DNA of 64,000 bases from Ascarosepion bandense (taxonomy: Eukaryota; Mollusca; Cephalopoda; Sepiida; Sepiidae): assembly GCA_037127315.1 (NCBI GenBank), contig JBBBDQ010000445.1, positions 1,285,001 through 1,349,000 of the forward strand, given 5' to 3'. Positions 1 through 9,300 of the stretch are shown piece by piece. The notes under the pieces were generated by a model. That model was not told the origin of the DNA and searched no databases. It was given only the letters and a program-made list of their open reading frames with translations. Both the position numbers and the translations under genes were made by a program. Every line of letters starts with the position of its first letter. Position 1 is the stretch's first letter.

Positions 1-58
1 TCCAATAATCAGGATACTTCCAATTCCTGACTGCTATTAATCTTTATTTATATAGATA

Positions 59-749
59 CTAGCAGTATAGCCTGGCATTGCTCAGGTGTAATGAAAGCTT
101 TAAAACTAATCCATGGTCCTGGAGCTCAGATTCTTTGGACGTTGGCACGAAAGACTAAAAAGCAATAGTTGTTTCCAGTTAAAGTGAAACCGTAGACTGA
201 AAGAAAAATGAATGGATGTAAGTCAAATTTTGATTTCCTGGTATTGATATCAAATAAGTTTTTCGTCGTAAGCTGAATTTTGAAGGCTAAATAAGTCCTC
301 TGAGTAAATGGTATCATGGCTGAGACTAAGAACTACAATTATACCTACTTAGAGCCAAACCCGAAGCAAAAACTAAAATAAAAGGGCTGAAAAAATACAA
401 ACATACAGGCAGATAAACAGACACACATCTTATCTTTTATATATATTATCGATTTTCTGCACTATTGTAAGAACTGCAACTTTGAAACTTCTGAATATCA
501 TTTCTTATGTATTTGTATGTGAGTGTATCAAATTTGATTAAAATTGGACCACTCCTTCTATAACCTGATTTTTTCGTTTATCGATTTTCGATATTTATCA
601 AGGATACCTCGACACAAAACCTAGCTAAGAACACTCACAGACGCTTATAGTACAACTGTGTAAATTTTCAAGAAAATCGGTTCAGCCGTTTTGGAGTCTA
701 TAGGTAATGGGCACATACACGCACACATCCATTTATAAATAAGTTTAGA
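59..749 (-). mobile_element. Non-autonomous Helitron-like element (Helitron-A), copy 1
   Basis: Read on the minus strand it starts with TC (TCTAAACTTATTTATAAAT) and ends with a short GC-rich hairpin (CCTGAGCAATGCCAGG) a few bases before CTAG. Bases A and T flank it, as expected for Helitron insertion between A and T with no target duplication. Three further copies lie at 31264, 50325 and 63473, all in the same orientation. The interior has a (CA)/(TA) patch and no Rep/helicase coding. The 63-aa open frame inside is shared by copies but resembles no known protein. Family assignment rests on the termini only. Confidence 0.6.
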
Positions 750-789
750 TTTCAGTTCACAGACTATTCCATCTTTGAGAGCACTAGAG

Positions 790-1135
790 GGGTGTCAACT
801 GCTCTACAACACTTAGTTCCACCAGTTCTAACCTTCACAGCTAAGAACCAGCATTCTCCGTACATGGTCGCAAACTGCCCACATTCCCTTCGTATTCCAT
901 TGGTGAGATGTAAGTTAAACTTGAGCAGCTTTCTTCCCACAAATTGTTACCTTGTGAAACTAACTCCCAAGAGTATGCTTCCCTAATCGCTACAATCTGA
1001 ACCTGTTCAAGTCTAGGGTCAACCGTTATCTTATATATAATCTTATATATATTATATCTTATAATATATATTTCCATAAACTGTGCTTCTTACTCTGCAA
1101 TCCTCTACTTTAAGTGGCTCTCGGGCCTTGTACAA
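790..1135 (+). pseudogene. LINE-B reverse transcriptase C-terminus, frameshifted
   Basis: The first frame gives 'LVPPVLTFTAKNQHSPYM' and a later frame gives 'CFPNRYNLNLFKSRVN'. These are the spaced motifs seen at the very end of Jockey/CR1-like RT proteins, so the copy carries at least one frameshift. An AT-only patch (1028-1075) interrupts the 3' part. A related copy is at 22840-23150. Confidence 0.5.
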
Positions 1136-1140
1136 AGTGA

Positions 1141-1396
1141 ACATTCTTACAAAAAATACAAACATATCTAACACTGAGAAGGTTGGATCACTGTGTCAAG
1201 CAAGGAAATATTTCTTGTCGGAATCCATTTTGCACATTTGTAAATCTTCCATTCAGTCTTTCATTAAATACTGTTGCCATATCTGGTCCTGCTATTCATC
1301 TCGGAGTTCTTTACAAAATCTAAAGGAGGATTTGTAATGTAATCAATCCTAATTTAGCAGCTCAACCAATCACTATCTCACTAATGGGATGTGGCT
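1141..1396 (+). pseudogene. LINE-A reverse transcriptase thumb/C-terminal fragment
   Basis: The translation holds 'KVGSLCQARKYFLSES', then 'YCCHIWS' and a degenerate 'LSLMGCGF', which is the conserved stretch just before the final domain of Jockey/CR1-like RTs. It stops abruptly near 1396, where the same family continues on the opposite strand. Confidence 0.6.
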
Positions 1397-1580
1397 TTTA
1401 AACCTTTGGGGATTGTAGATATCAGGGAGGCAAGTAAACGGTAGAGAGTTCCACAAACAGGAAATTCTAGAAAAGAAACTGTGAGAGTAGAATAAGCAAT
1501 TACATTTAACTATTTTGACAGTAAATAGGTGAGACCTATATGCCAATCTAGTAGCATGAGTAAATACATGTGGTTAGGGT
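1397..1580 (-). pseudogene. LINE-A C-terminal fragment in inverted orientation
   Basis: The minus strand reads 'THATRLAYRSHLFTVK' and then 'LWNSLPFTCLPDIYNPQRFK', the segment that should follow the plus-strand fragment ending at 1396. The two halves of one family therefore face each other. The order is not that expected from simple twin priming, so a later inversion or two independent insertions are equally possible. Confidence 0.6.
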
Positions 1581-1693
1581 ACCAGGGGAAAAAAAGCTTA
1601 TAAAAAAATACAAACAAAAACATTTTTTTATTGTTTAGAAGTAACAATTCTTTAGCAGATTTTGCAGCTTAACATCATTCACTTTCTCACTTG

Positions 1694-1811
1694 GCTTACG
1701 GCCATATCATGTTGAATACACCGGTTCTCACTCAATTACCGAAGTTAAGCAATGTTGAGCCTGGTCAGTACCTAGATGGGTGACTGTTTGGGAATACCAG
1801 GTGCTGTAAGC
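1694..1811 (+). pseudogene. 5S rRNA pseudogene, near full length
   Basis: It starts gcttacggccatatcat, carries the internal control region (gaagttaagcaatgttgagcc ... gatgggtgac) and ends gggaataccaggtgctgtaagc, at about 118 bp like a normal 5S gene. It has several substitutions and lies alone, directly upstream of a SINE-A head, instead of in a 5S array with a T-run terminator. I read it as a retrotransposed or SINE-associated copy. Confidence 0.8.
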
Positions 1812-1819
1812 ACTTCGTG

Positions 1820-1975
1820 ACGGATGTGCGTTGTGGTGCAGTGGATATCGGCTCGGAAAGAGAAATCAGTTAGCCGAGTTCAGATTCCAGTTGAATATCC
1901 TGCATTCACTTAAGCACAAATACCCTTGGGAAAGGTATTAATCCGTCTCTTCCTTCCAATTAACAGGGTAGGACT
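1820..1975 (+). mobile_element. SINE-A head and first body part, fused to 5S pseudogene
   Basis: A pol III A box (tgtggtgcagtggatatcgg) and a B box (gagttcagattccagtt) are visible, followed by the family body 'cccttgggaaaggtattaat'. Homology ends soon after the 'cttccttccaatt' point, so the 3' half is missing. Only 8-10 bp separate it from the end of the 5S pseudogene. Confidence 0.8.
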
Positions 1976-2149
1976 TGGGGGCCCTGCCCTTAAAAACAAA
2001 TCCCAATGAATCTTGATACGCGAAAAGAAAAAAGTATTACTAGACACAAAACTTATATAAAAAAAACAACAATAAATTGTTGAAAGAAAAAGGTATTACC
2101 AGCAATAAAATAAATAAAAAATTTAGTTGGCAATAAATGACCTGCCAAG

Positions 2150-2284
2150 GTTGATATGCCATAAAAACAAAACAACCAACAACAACTTTCTCACTTATGA
2201 AATGTGGCTTCTCTCGATCTTTTTTACAAATATCTTTGTAGCTTCTGCTATGACAAGCTTCTTTCCCATATGAATTTACATTGA
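2150..2284 (+). pseudogene. LINE-A fragment
   Basis: It contains the family stretch 'atgtggcttctctcgatc' and 'acaaatatctttgtagcttc' (normally V-ASLCLFYKYF), then switches strand near 2285. No intact reading frame remains. Confidence 0.5.
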
Positions 2285-2375
2285 AGTATATCAACGGAAA
2301 GAGTGGGACCTAGATGCCAATCTAGTAGGACAAGTAAATGCATGTGGTCGAGGAACCAGGGAAAAATTCTTATAA
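2285..2375 (-). pseudogene. LINE-A fragment, inverted partner
   Basis: The minus strand reads 'HAFTCPTRLASRSHSFR', the segment following the plus fragment just before it. This repeats the inverted arrangement seen at 1396. Confidence 0.5.
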
Positions 2376-2535
2376 AAAAATATCATGGTAACCAAATGCC
2401 CTTTCCAAATATTTTTGGCAATTAAAAAAAAAACAACAAAATCTCAATTACTACCTGGTACATAATCGTGAAAACCAAATCTTACAATGGAATATGACAT
2501 CAATGTAACATTTACTAATCTAAACGTTTTAGATT

Positions 2536-2883
2536 AGTAAATTTGGAGAGAAAAAATAAGAAACTCACAAAAAATATTAAAAATATTATTAAAAACATAA
2601 AAAATAAACTTTGTTTAATCAAAACCAAAAAGCAATCAATAAATAAAGTAAAAATAAGTAAAAAAAAAAAAAATCTTTATCACTGTATGAAAAAAAATGT
2701 TTCCTCTTATTATAATAGACTGATTACTGACAATAATAAAACTGTAATAAATTATGCAGCACTTATTTTGGTTAACAATGTTACTTAGAACCATTACTTC
2801 GCTACTTATATAAAGAAATGGATTTTCATTAATCTTACATATGTTTTATCACTTCAAAATTTAAGTCGGGTATTGTCTAACAG
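2536..2883 (+). repeat. Block D copy 1 (paralogue of 4037-4660)
   Basis: About 340 bp of A-rich sequence, from 'gattagtaaatttggagag' to 'attgtctaacag', matches 4037-4346 plus 4610-4660 almost base for base, apart from small indels. The SINE-A at 2884 sits in this copy only. An 81-aa frame (2543-2788) is lysine-rich and made of A-runs; I do not count it as a gene. Confidence 0.75.
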
Positions 2884-3168
2884 GATGTGCATTGTGGTGC
2901 TGTGGATATCGGCTCGGAACGAGAAATCGGGGAGCCGAGTTCAAATTCCAGTTGAATTCATTGCATTCACTTATACACAAATACCCTTGGGAAAGGTATT
3001 AATCCGTCTCTTCCTTCCAATTATGGGTTAAATAATAGGACAGATTGAGTTCTATAGCCTTGGCTGGCAACCAATCTACTGCAGAAAGCAATGGCAACCT
3101 ACTGCGGGATAATCATATGCCCAGTCAGATCGCCCAAACGTGTATCACGTATGACACTTAACTAACTG
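2884..3168 (+). mobile_element. SINE-A, near full length, with target-site duplication
   Basis: Complete head (A box tgtggtgctgtggatatcgg, B box gagttcaaattccagtt), body and 3' end. The flanks are ATTGTCTAACAG (2872-2883) and ATTGTCTCACAG (3169-3180), a 12-bp target-site duplication with one mismatch. The empty site survives in the paralogous block at about 4649-4660, so this insertion came after the block duplicated. Confidence 0.9.
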
Positions 3169-3189
3169 ATTGTCTCACAGAAGTCAGAC

Positions 3190-4036
3190 ACAAAACTATT
3201 TTTTTAATTGCTCACAAGTAACAATTCTGATAGAATCAATATTCAATATTGGTTGACTAACTGACCGATGCCAGCATTTTTTTTAAAGGGCCTTGTAGAG
3301 ACATATATTTCTGGATGTAAATATATAGCGACACAGAGGCGGTAGCCAAAACGGTAAAGTAACAGACGAACAGGAAACAGGAATTGCATGTTTAATGTAA
3401 CCTTGACCCTTGGTTTCTAGTAGGGAAAGAAACTCTTAATGAAGACTACATCATAAGTGGGATCCTTTAAAAGAGAGGAAGGAAGCAAACAAATATACCT
3501 CTCGCTCTGCAACACATTCTGAACAAGCAATAAGAAACTTAATGATGTCAGGATTAAAAGTGGAACTCTGTTTCACCTTCTAAAGCCAGATGTCTTCATG
3601 CCCTCCCCCCCACAACCCCTGACTGCCGCCATGAAACAAACAAGAGTCATTTAAGGAGAATAATAGTGGGTTCAGAATCACAGAATCAGAAAGTAATGCT
3701 GCAGAATTGGTTTGAAAGTTCATCCATGGGGAAGATAAATAAACACTCTTCACCTTGCTCACATCAAATAGAATTGACAAAAAACCCGACAAAGTGCTGG
3801 CTTAACATACGATTGGAATATGGTTGAAGGAAATTGGTTGGAGAATCAATGAGGCTTTCAAATTGCCTTCAAGTTGGTGTTCTTCAGCTTTGGTTAGCTT
3901 TTCTGGGAAGCCGTTCCTATTTTCAATTTAATAGTCTTGTTTGAAGCAATACGTGTTTGGTTTTAAATTAAACTGGCATCAGATAACTGTAGAAGATGTG
4001 AACTGATGGTTTTTAAAAATAAAATCACAAAATTAT
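3190..4036. other. No feature recognised
   Basis: Mixed-composition sequence between the two D blocks. The open frame on the minus strand at 3580-3792 has no recognisable motif. I see no tRNA, repeat family or splice pattern that I can support. Confidence 0.5.
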
Positions 4037-4346
4037 GTAAAGATTAGTAAATCTGGAGAGGAAAAAAAAACAAGAAACTCATAAAAAAAATTAATGAAAA
4101 TATTATTAAAATCATAAAAAATGAACTTTCTTTAATCAGAATCAAAAAGCAGTCAACAAATACAGAAGAAAAAATAAATCTTTATCATTGTATGAAAAAA
4201 AATGTATTTCCTCTTGTTATTATAATTATACTGATTACTGACAATAATAAAACTGTAACAAATTATGCAGCACTTATTTTGGTTAACAATGTTATTTAGA
4301 ACCATTACTTTGCTACTTATATAAAGAAAGTAATGGATTTTCATTT
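4037..4346 (+). repeat. Block D copy 2, first part
   Basis: Aligns with 2536-2840. Shared landmarks are 'gcacttattttggttaacaa' and 'gctacttatataaagaaa'. It is broken at 'ttttcatt' by the AT-rich insertion that follows. Confidence 0.75.
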
Positions 4347-4609
4347 TTTTTAAACCGAGAATTGGCTTCTGTTTACAATCGAGGAAAATTGCCGGAAAAT
4401 TTGAAATTTAAAAATTTTTTTTTAAATTTAGAAAATTTTCAATTCCAATCAATATAATTTCGGTTTAAAATATACCAGGGTATTTTGCTTACTGGGATTA
4501 GTAAATTTAATCCCTTAGCTTTTAATTACAGCTAAATTTAAAGCTTGAAGATAACTTATTATTTAAATTTAAATTTAGGTTTTGAAGAATGAGTGGAGGT
4601 ACCTACATT
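4347..4609. mobile_element. AT-rich insertion of about 260 bp of unknown class
   Basis: Block D copy 1 has no sequence here (gattttcattaatcttac is continuous), so this is an insertion in copy 2. CATT is present on both sides and may be a 4-bp target duplication. The interior is rich in short aaattt/ttaaa stretches and has no coding. The class is not determined. Confidence 0.5.
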
Positions 4610-4660
4610 AATCTTACATATATTTTATCACTTCAAAATTTAAGTCAGGTATTGTCTAAC
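4610..4660 (+). repeat. Block D copy 2, second part (empty SINE site)
   Basis: Resumes 'cattaatcttacat' and runs through 'attgtctaacagaagtcag' without the SINE present in copy 1, then joins directly to an RTE-1 fragment. Confidence 0.75.
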
Positions 4661-5225
4661 AGAAGTCAGACACTGAGATCCGAAGGCAAATTGGTATGAC
4701 CAAGGATGCATTCCAGAAGCTGAGTAGAGTATTAAAAGACAGGAAAATTTTGCTGTAAACGCAGAAAAGAGTACTGGGTTATTATGTGATGTCTGTTTTT
4801 CAATAGGACAATCTCCTCAAAGATAAAGGAGAGACTTTAAGCAACCGAAATGTGGTTCTACAGAAGATGCTGAGGATACCATGGACCGAACAAGTGAGCA
4901 ACGACGTGGTTTTGGAGTGGAGGGAAACGAAAAGGAAACTAATACTTAACATCAAGAAAAGACAGCTGAATTTCCTGGGACATGAAACAAGGAAGAAGGG
5001 CTTGGAGAATCTGATACTCACAGGTCAGATAGAGGGGGAAAAAAATGAGACATAAGAAAGTAACATGTCTTGTACTTGATGGGCTTGACCAAATTGATGG
5101 CAGAGTGAGCTTTGGTTAGGGTAACAGGAGAAAGTGTGCTAAGAGCCACTAAGGATAGAAAGATGTGGAAGGTCATGGCATATAGAAGAAGAATCATGTC
5201 CCTATCAGTGAAATAGACAAAGCTA
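4660..5225 (+). pseudogene. RTE-1 reverse transcriptase C-terminus
   Basis: Reads 'DTEIRRQIGMTKDAFQKLSR', then after a frame change 'MLRIPWTEQVSNDV', 'KRQLNFLGHETRKKGLENL' and 'LILTGQIEG', the order found at the end of RTE-clade endonuclease-RT proteins. The RT catalytic core and endonuclease are absent (5' truncation), and stops and frameshifts are present. The remainder to 5225 matches the family 3' UTR ('aaggatagaaagatgtggaa'). Confidence 0.8.
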
Positions 5226-5299
5226 CAATTGATACCAGCTGGTACTATCACTCACACAAACAATAATGAACTGCATTACTATTTTTTATCTCACAAGAA

Positions 5300-5575
5300 A
5301 TCTCTTTTATGCGCTCTTTCCCTTCAGGACGTATCAATCATAGCCCTCCACATCTTCCTATAATACCTTGTTTCATTATTTCTCCCAAACCCTGCTCTGC
5401 CATTTATATGCTTAAGCCCATCAACTATGTAACATAGTTTTCCCTTGTCTCTCTTTTCCTCTATTTGTCCTGAGAGTTTCAGATTTTCCAAGCCTCCTTT
5501 CCTTATGTGTCCTAGAAACATCAGCTGTACAAACTCTAAAAATTCTGTCCACAATAAACATGTACACTTGAATTA
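5300..5575 (-). pseudogene. RTE-1 C-terminus, tail-to-tail with the previous copy
   Basis: The minus strand reads 'FLEFVQLMFLGHIRKGGLEN' and 'LKLSGQIEEKR', followed by the family 3' region. It lies about 75 bp from the 3' end of the plus-strand copy, so the pair is convergent and its transcript could fold back. Confidence 0.75.
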
Positions 5576-5620
5576 TGTCAAGCACTTGTAGAACTTTTCC
5601 AGAAGTTGGAAAAAGGCTGG

Positions 5621-5625
5621 AAATC

Positions 5626-5676
<51 letters not shown>

Positions 5677-5678
5677 GT
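5621..5678. repeat. (TG)n(TA)n(TG)n microsatellite
   Basis: Alternating tg, then ta, then tg runs, fully simple-sequence. Confidence 0.95.
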
Positions 5679-5704
5679 TTCCGGCTTTCACTTTTCTTAT
5701 TTTT

Positions 5705-5910
5705 TTTTTTTCAATTGGAGTAGATAGACTGAACTATCGGCCAGTTCACACTCCACCCATGTCTATTGAACAAGTGTAGAGGCTCATCTCTTGTTCCTTG
5801 TTTAGGATGTGGTTTCCGGCTTTCTCTTTTCCAATCTTTTCACTCTTATGTAGCCCCTGCACACCAGTGGCCTTACTGCCTTGCCTGGGGTGATATGATT
5901 AAAAAATATA
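5705..5910 (+). mobile_element. LINE-A 3' UTR (subfamily with 'ggtttccgg')
   Basis: Holds 'cacactccacccatgtctat', 'ggatgtggtttccggctttc' and the family end 'ggggtgatatgatt', then A-rich sequence into (TA)n at 5906-5945. A close relative is at 51722-51895. Non-coding. Confidence 0.7.
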
Positions 5911-5950
5911 TATATATATATATATAAATATATATATTTATATATAAGAA
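5906..5950. repeat. (TA)n microsatellite at a LINE-A 3' end
   Basis: Continuous ta/at run with one 'aaat' interruption, beginning in the A-rich tail of LINE-A. Confidence 0.9.
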
Positions 5951-6344
5951 TAGACTCTGACAGGCCATTTAATTGCTGCCTTTTGCAGAACCAGGCTTTA
6001 AATGTTATTTTTAGTGGATACTCATATTTAAGTAGACACTCTGTTTTCTAAAAATCATATTCACTGCAAGCAAAGCAGTAAATGATTTACAAAAACGTGA
6101 TCACGATCAGGACTTTTTAACATTCTGATTAATATTTTTCCTGAGAATGAAACAAATGTTTAGTAAATCCATGAACAGTGGAGTTGCTGTGATGATCACT
6201 TACAAAAAAAATGACACAAACATGGGCTACATAGCTGGGTTGAGGAACCCACACCCCGAGCAGATTAGGTCACCTACAACAGCTGTACATCACCTGGGAA
6301 ATTGAGACACAAGGGCTTACTGGGTGTGGAAGTATTAAAAGACA

Positions 6345-6608
6345 GAGGTATTACTAACATGTGCATCAAATAAATTTATAAAGATTTAATATTTACCTAT
6401 ATTACAGTTTCATCAATGGAAGAATGAAAAAAATTTAAGGTAATTCAGATGAGTTCATCTTTGCTCCCTTACCTTGTAAAATTTTGCAAAGTAATAACAA
6501 AAGAACCATTCTATTTTTGTTTTTTCACAAAATATACTAAAAATAGCATGAAATACATCATTTCTTTTAAAAAAAACTGGGGTTCCCTAATAATTATACC
6601 CGGTAGTG
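6345..6608 (+). mobile_element. Mariner-type MITE, 3' part
   Basis: Shares 'acatgtgcatcaaat', 'gtttcatcaatgg' and the terminal 'taattat ... cggtagtg' with the complete element at 54998-55387. The left terminal inverted repeat is missing. A TG/TA simple repeat follows directly. Confidence 0.7.
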
Positions 6609-6620
6609 TGTGTGTATGTA

Positions 6621-6668
<48 letters not shown>
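6609..6668. repeat. (TG)n(TA)n microsatellite
   Basis: tgtgtgtatgtatgtg followed by a ta run. It produces a YIYIYI stretch in an open frame that is not a gene. Confidence 0.95.
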
Positions 6669-6671
<3 letters not shown>

Positions 6672-6744
6672 ACAGGGTGCAATGGGTAAATTGTCGCTAT
6701 TTGCCTTGTAAAATTCTGTAAATTTACCCATCACATCCTGTAGA

Positions 6745-7006
6745 TTTGCTATATCTATATATCTATATATATATATATATATAGCAAAAATCTATATCTC
6801 TCTCTATATATATAGCAAATACCTATCTCTTTCTCTCTCTCTTTCTATATATATATATATAGCAAAAATCTATATCTCTCTCTATATATATAGCAAATAC
6901 CTATCTCTTTCTCTCTCTCTCTTTCTATATATATATATATATATACCAAATATCTATCTCTCTCTCTATATATATATATATATGTATAGCAAATATCTCT
7001 CTCTCA

Positions 7007-7039
<33 letters not shown>

Positions 7040-7116
7040 GCAAATATCTCTCTCTCTCTATATATATATAGCAAATATCTATCTTTCTCTCTCTCTCTAT
7101 ATATATATAGCAAATA

Positions 7117-7166
<50 letters not shown>

Positions 7167-7197
7167 TCTATATCTCTCTCTCTATATATATATATAT
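6745..7197. repeat. Compound (TA)n / (TC)n / 'gcaaatatctatc' tandem array
   Basis: About 450 bp in which ta runs, ct runs and a unit 'agcaaatatctatctctctc' recur about eight times with variable lengths. This is a higher-order repeat built on microsatellites and is non-coding. Confidence 0.9.
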
Positions 7198-7517
7198 AGA
7201 TTGAGCCATATGCCATGAAGAACTGTAGTGTGAAACCGCAGTAAGTTTTGGCTCACGTTTAGATTTTTTGCATTTGTAGCTCTACTTTCATATCGAGCAC
7301 TTCATTTTTAAGGTTTTGTCTTGGGTTTTTTTTTTTCTAATGGGTACTTGACATTTTGTACTTGTACATCGTTTGTTTCTTTATTTTATCCCCCACCTTC
7401 GTCCTAAGATGTTCTCTTCTGGGTGTTCAAGACGATTAAATTGTAGTTAAGTTGGCGCCAGTTCTAGCGATTTAGTTTCTTTATAATTGGTGTTAGTTTC
7501 ACTGTGATTAGTATTAT

Positions 7518-7548
<31 letters not shown>
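7198..7548. other. Unassigned spacer ending in (TA)n
   Basis: No coding or repeat family recognised; it ends in a (TA)n run (7521-7548) that supplies the TA target of the next MITE. Confidence 0.5.
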
Positions 7549-7551
<3 letters not shown>

Positions 7552-7731
7552 TACCAGTCATAGTTATTAGGCCACCCCAGTGATTTTAAAAAAAATGATC
7601 CATTTCATACTATTTTTTAGTATTTATTGCCAAGTGAATAATTGTAAATGAAAATAGAATGTTTCTTTTCTTAATACTGCACAATGACATGTGCATCAAA
7701 TGAATTTGTCTAATGATTATGGCCGGTAGTG
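7549..7731. mobile_element. Mariner-type MITE, complete 183-bp deletion form
   Basis: Terminal inverted repeats: cactaccagtcatagttat at the left, and ggccggtagtg reading out at the right. TA lies on both sides (7547-7548, 7732-7733), the Tc1/mariner target duplication. Compared with the 390-bp copy at 54998 it lacks the middle and most of one arm. No transposase frame. Confidence 0.75.
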
Positions 7732-7739
7732 TATTTAAT

Positions 7740-8260
7740 TTGGTAAGTTTTCACTTGAAAATGCAAATTGTTGCCAGAACTTAAAAAGTCTGGACAGAAT
7801 GAAAGAGTGAGCTGTATATTTGGTTAACCTTGTTGTGCCTGCATATACATAGGTAATGACGACAAAGTTAGCTTTCCTTCACTGACATACCTTATCTTGG
7901 AGAGTTTTTTTTTTTTTGGAGAGTAGGGTGTATACATGATTTCTTTATCTTATCTGTCAGTACTGATTAGCTATTTGTGTTTCCAGATGCCTTTTTGGTG
8001 AGGACACATGTAGCCTCACACTAGGATAAGACAATTCCACACTTTATGGTGTAACACATTTACAGGTATGATTTACGACTTTCTAACCTTTGGTATCAAT
8101 AATTTAACACACATTTCAATCATATCAGGTATATGGAGACTTCGTCAGTAGGAAGGCAATAGAGCCACTAAGGCATAAGGAGCTACTGAGTGTTAGAGAA
8201 AATGAGAAAAAAATACACTATTAAGGAAAGAGAATTATAAAAGAACACGAATTGTCTAGT
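7740..8260. other. Unassigned sequence
   Basis: No coding signal. A short stretch around 8140-8215 ('gccactaaggcataaggagc') resembles the 9410-9475 region and may be an old shared repeat; I cannot name it. Confidence 0.4.
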
Positions 8261-8267
8261 TATTGTA

Positions 8268-8416
8268 GGATGCGTGTTGTGGTGTAGTGGATATCGACTC
8301 GGAACAACAAATCAGGGTGCCAAGTTCAAATTCTAGATGAATTCCTTGCATTCACTTATGCACAAATTCTCTTGGGAAAGGTATTAATCCATCTCTTCCT
8401 TCCAGTTAATAGTTAA
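8268..8416 (+). mobile_element. SINE-A, 5' half, interrupted by LTR-1
   Basis: Head (ttgtggtgtagtggatatcg; aagttcaaattctagatg) and body up to the 'cttccagtta' point, then broken. The 3' half resumes at 9140. ATTGTA flanks the whole SINE (8262-8267 and 9297-9302), so the SINE came first and the LTR element landed in it. Confidence 0.85.
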
Positions 8417-9139
8417 TGTTATGGGAAAACACACCTATTCCTCAGATAACGGACTCTCCCTCCTATATTAATAAGAGTTAACAGGAAGTTAAAGGGAGAA
8501 GTTCTGTTGGAGTTCTTGGGAAGTTCTGTTGGAGTTCTTGGGAAGTTCTGTTGGAGTTCTTGGGAAGTTCTGTTGGAGTTCTTGGGAAGTTCTGTTGGAG
8601 TTCTTGGGAAGTTCTGTTGGAGTTCTTGGGAAGTTCTGTTGGAGTTCTTGGGAAGTTCTGTTGGAGTTCTTGGGAAGTTCTGTTGGAGTTCTTGGGAAGT
8701 TCTGTTGGAGTTCTTGGGAAGTTCTGTTGGAGTTCTTGGGAAGTTCTGTTGGAGTTCTTGGGAAGTTCTGTTGGAGTTCTTGGGAAGTTCTGTTGGAGTT
8801 CTTGGGAAGTTCTTGTTGGAGTTCTTGGGAAGTTCTGTTGGAGTTCTTGGGAAGTTCTGTTGGAGTTCTTGGGAAGTTCTGTTGGAGTTCTTGGGAAGTT
8901 CTGTTGGAGTTCTTGGGAAGTTCTGTTGGAGTTCTTGGGAAGTTCTGTTGGAGTTCTTGGGAAGTTCTGTTGGAGTTCAGCAGAACTACTAGGCAGTTGA
9001 TATTAGTCAGCAGTTAGCTGAATACTAAGGAGTCAGCTTACTATGGAAGATTACCAAGTTACTAACATTTTGGGTGTGTTAAGTCAATTAGCAACCGACA
9101 TAGCACAATTATAACCTTCAGTGCAAAAACTACTCAACA
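8417..9139 (+). mobile_element. Solo LTR-like element LTR-1, copy 1, with internal minisatellite
   Basis: Begins TGTTATGGGAAAAC and ends CTACTCAACA, the TG...CA pattern of an LTR. It splits a SINE-A whose interrupted text gives a 5-bp target duplication (GTTAA at 8412-8416, GTTGG at 9140-9144, two changes). A 290-bp minus-strand copy at 14759-15048 shares both outer parts and has a TTAAA duplication. No gag/pol is present. A foldback DNA element is the alternative. Confidence 0.6.
8499..8978 (+). repeat. 22-bp minisatellite, about 22 units
   Basis: Unit 'gttctgttggagttcttggg' plus aa. All units are identical except one with an extra t (about 8811-8833). Because 22 is not a multiple of 3 and no frame has a stop, all three frames read as 22-residue repeats; these are not genes. 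The sister LTR copy has only a few decayed units, so the growth is specific to this copy. Confidence 0.95.
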
Positions 9140-9300
9140 GTTGGAACAGATTGGGTTCTATAGCCTTGGCTAGCAACCAGTCTACCGCAGAAAGCAATGG
9201 CAACCTACTGCAGGATAATCTTCTGCCCAGTCAGTCATGTCTCTTTCGAGACATGATCACCCAAAGTGCGTATCAGATATGGCACTTAATTGACTGATTG
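9140..9300 (+). mobile_element. SINE-A, 3' half of the interrupted copy
   Basis: Continues the family at 'acagattgggttctatagcc' and runs to 'cacttaattgactg', the normal 3' end. Confidence 0.85.

Noticed and set aside
1694..1811. Functional 5S rRNA gene
   Set aside because: Several substitutions, no T-run terminator right after the 3' end and fusion to a SINE head.
2880..2960. Functional tRNA gene at SINE-A heads
   Set aside because: A and B boxes are present but no cloverleaf with acceptor stem can be drawn, and the head continues into the SINE body.
6449..6721. Open frames with YIYIYI runs here and at 12317, 25490, 26101, 30805, 51878
   Set aside because: They read through (TA)n microsatellites next to transposon tails.
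8499..8978. CRISPR-like direct repeat array
   Set aside because: Units are contiguous with no spacers, and the context is a metazoan LTR-like element.
8507..9017. Three overlapping open frames of about 150-162 residues
   Set aside because: Frames of the 22-bp minisatellite; all three frames are open because the unit has no stop, and they encode the same repeat in different phases.
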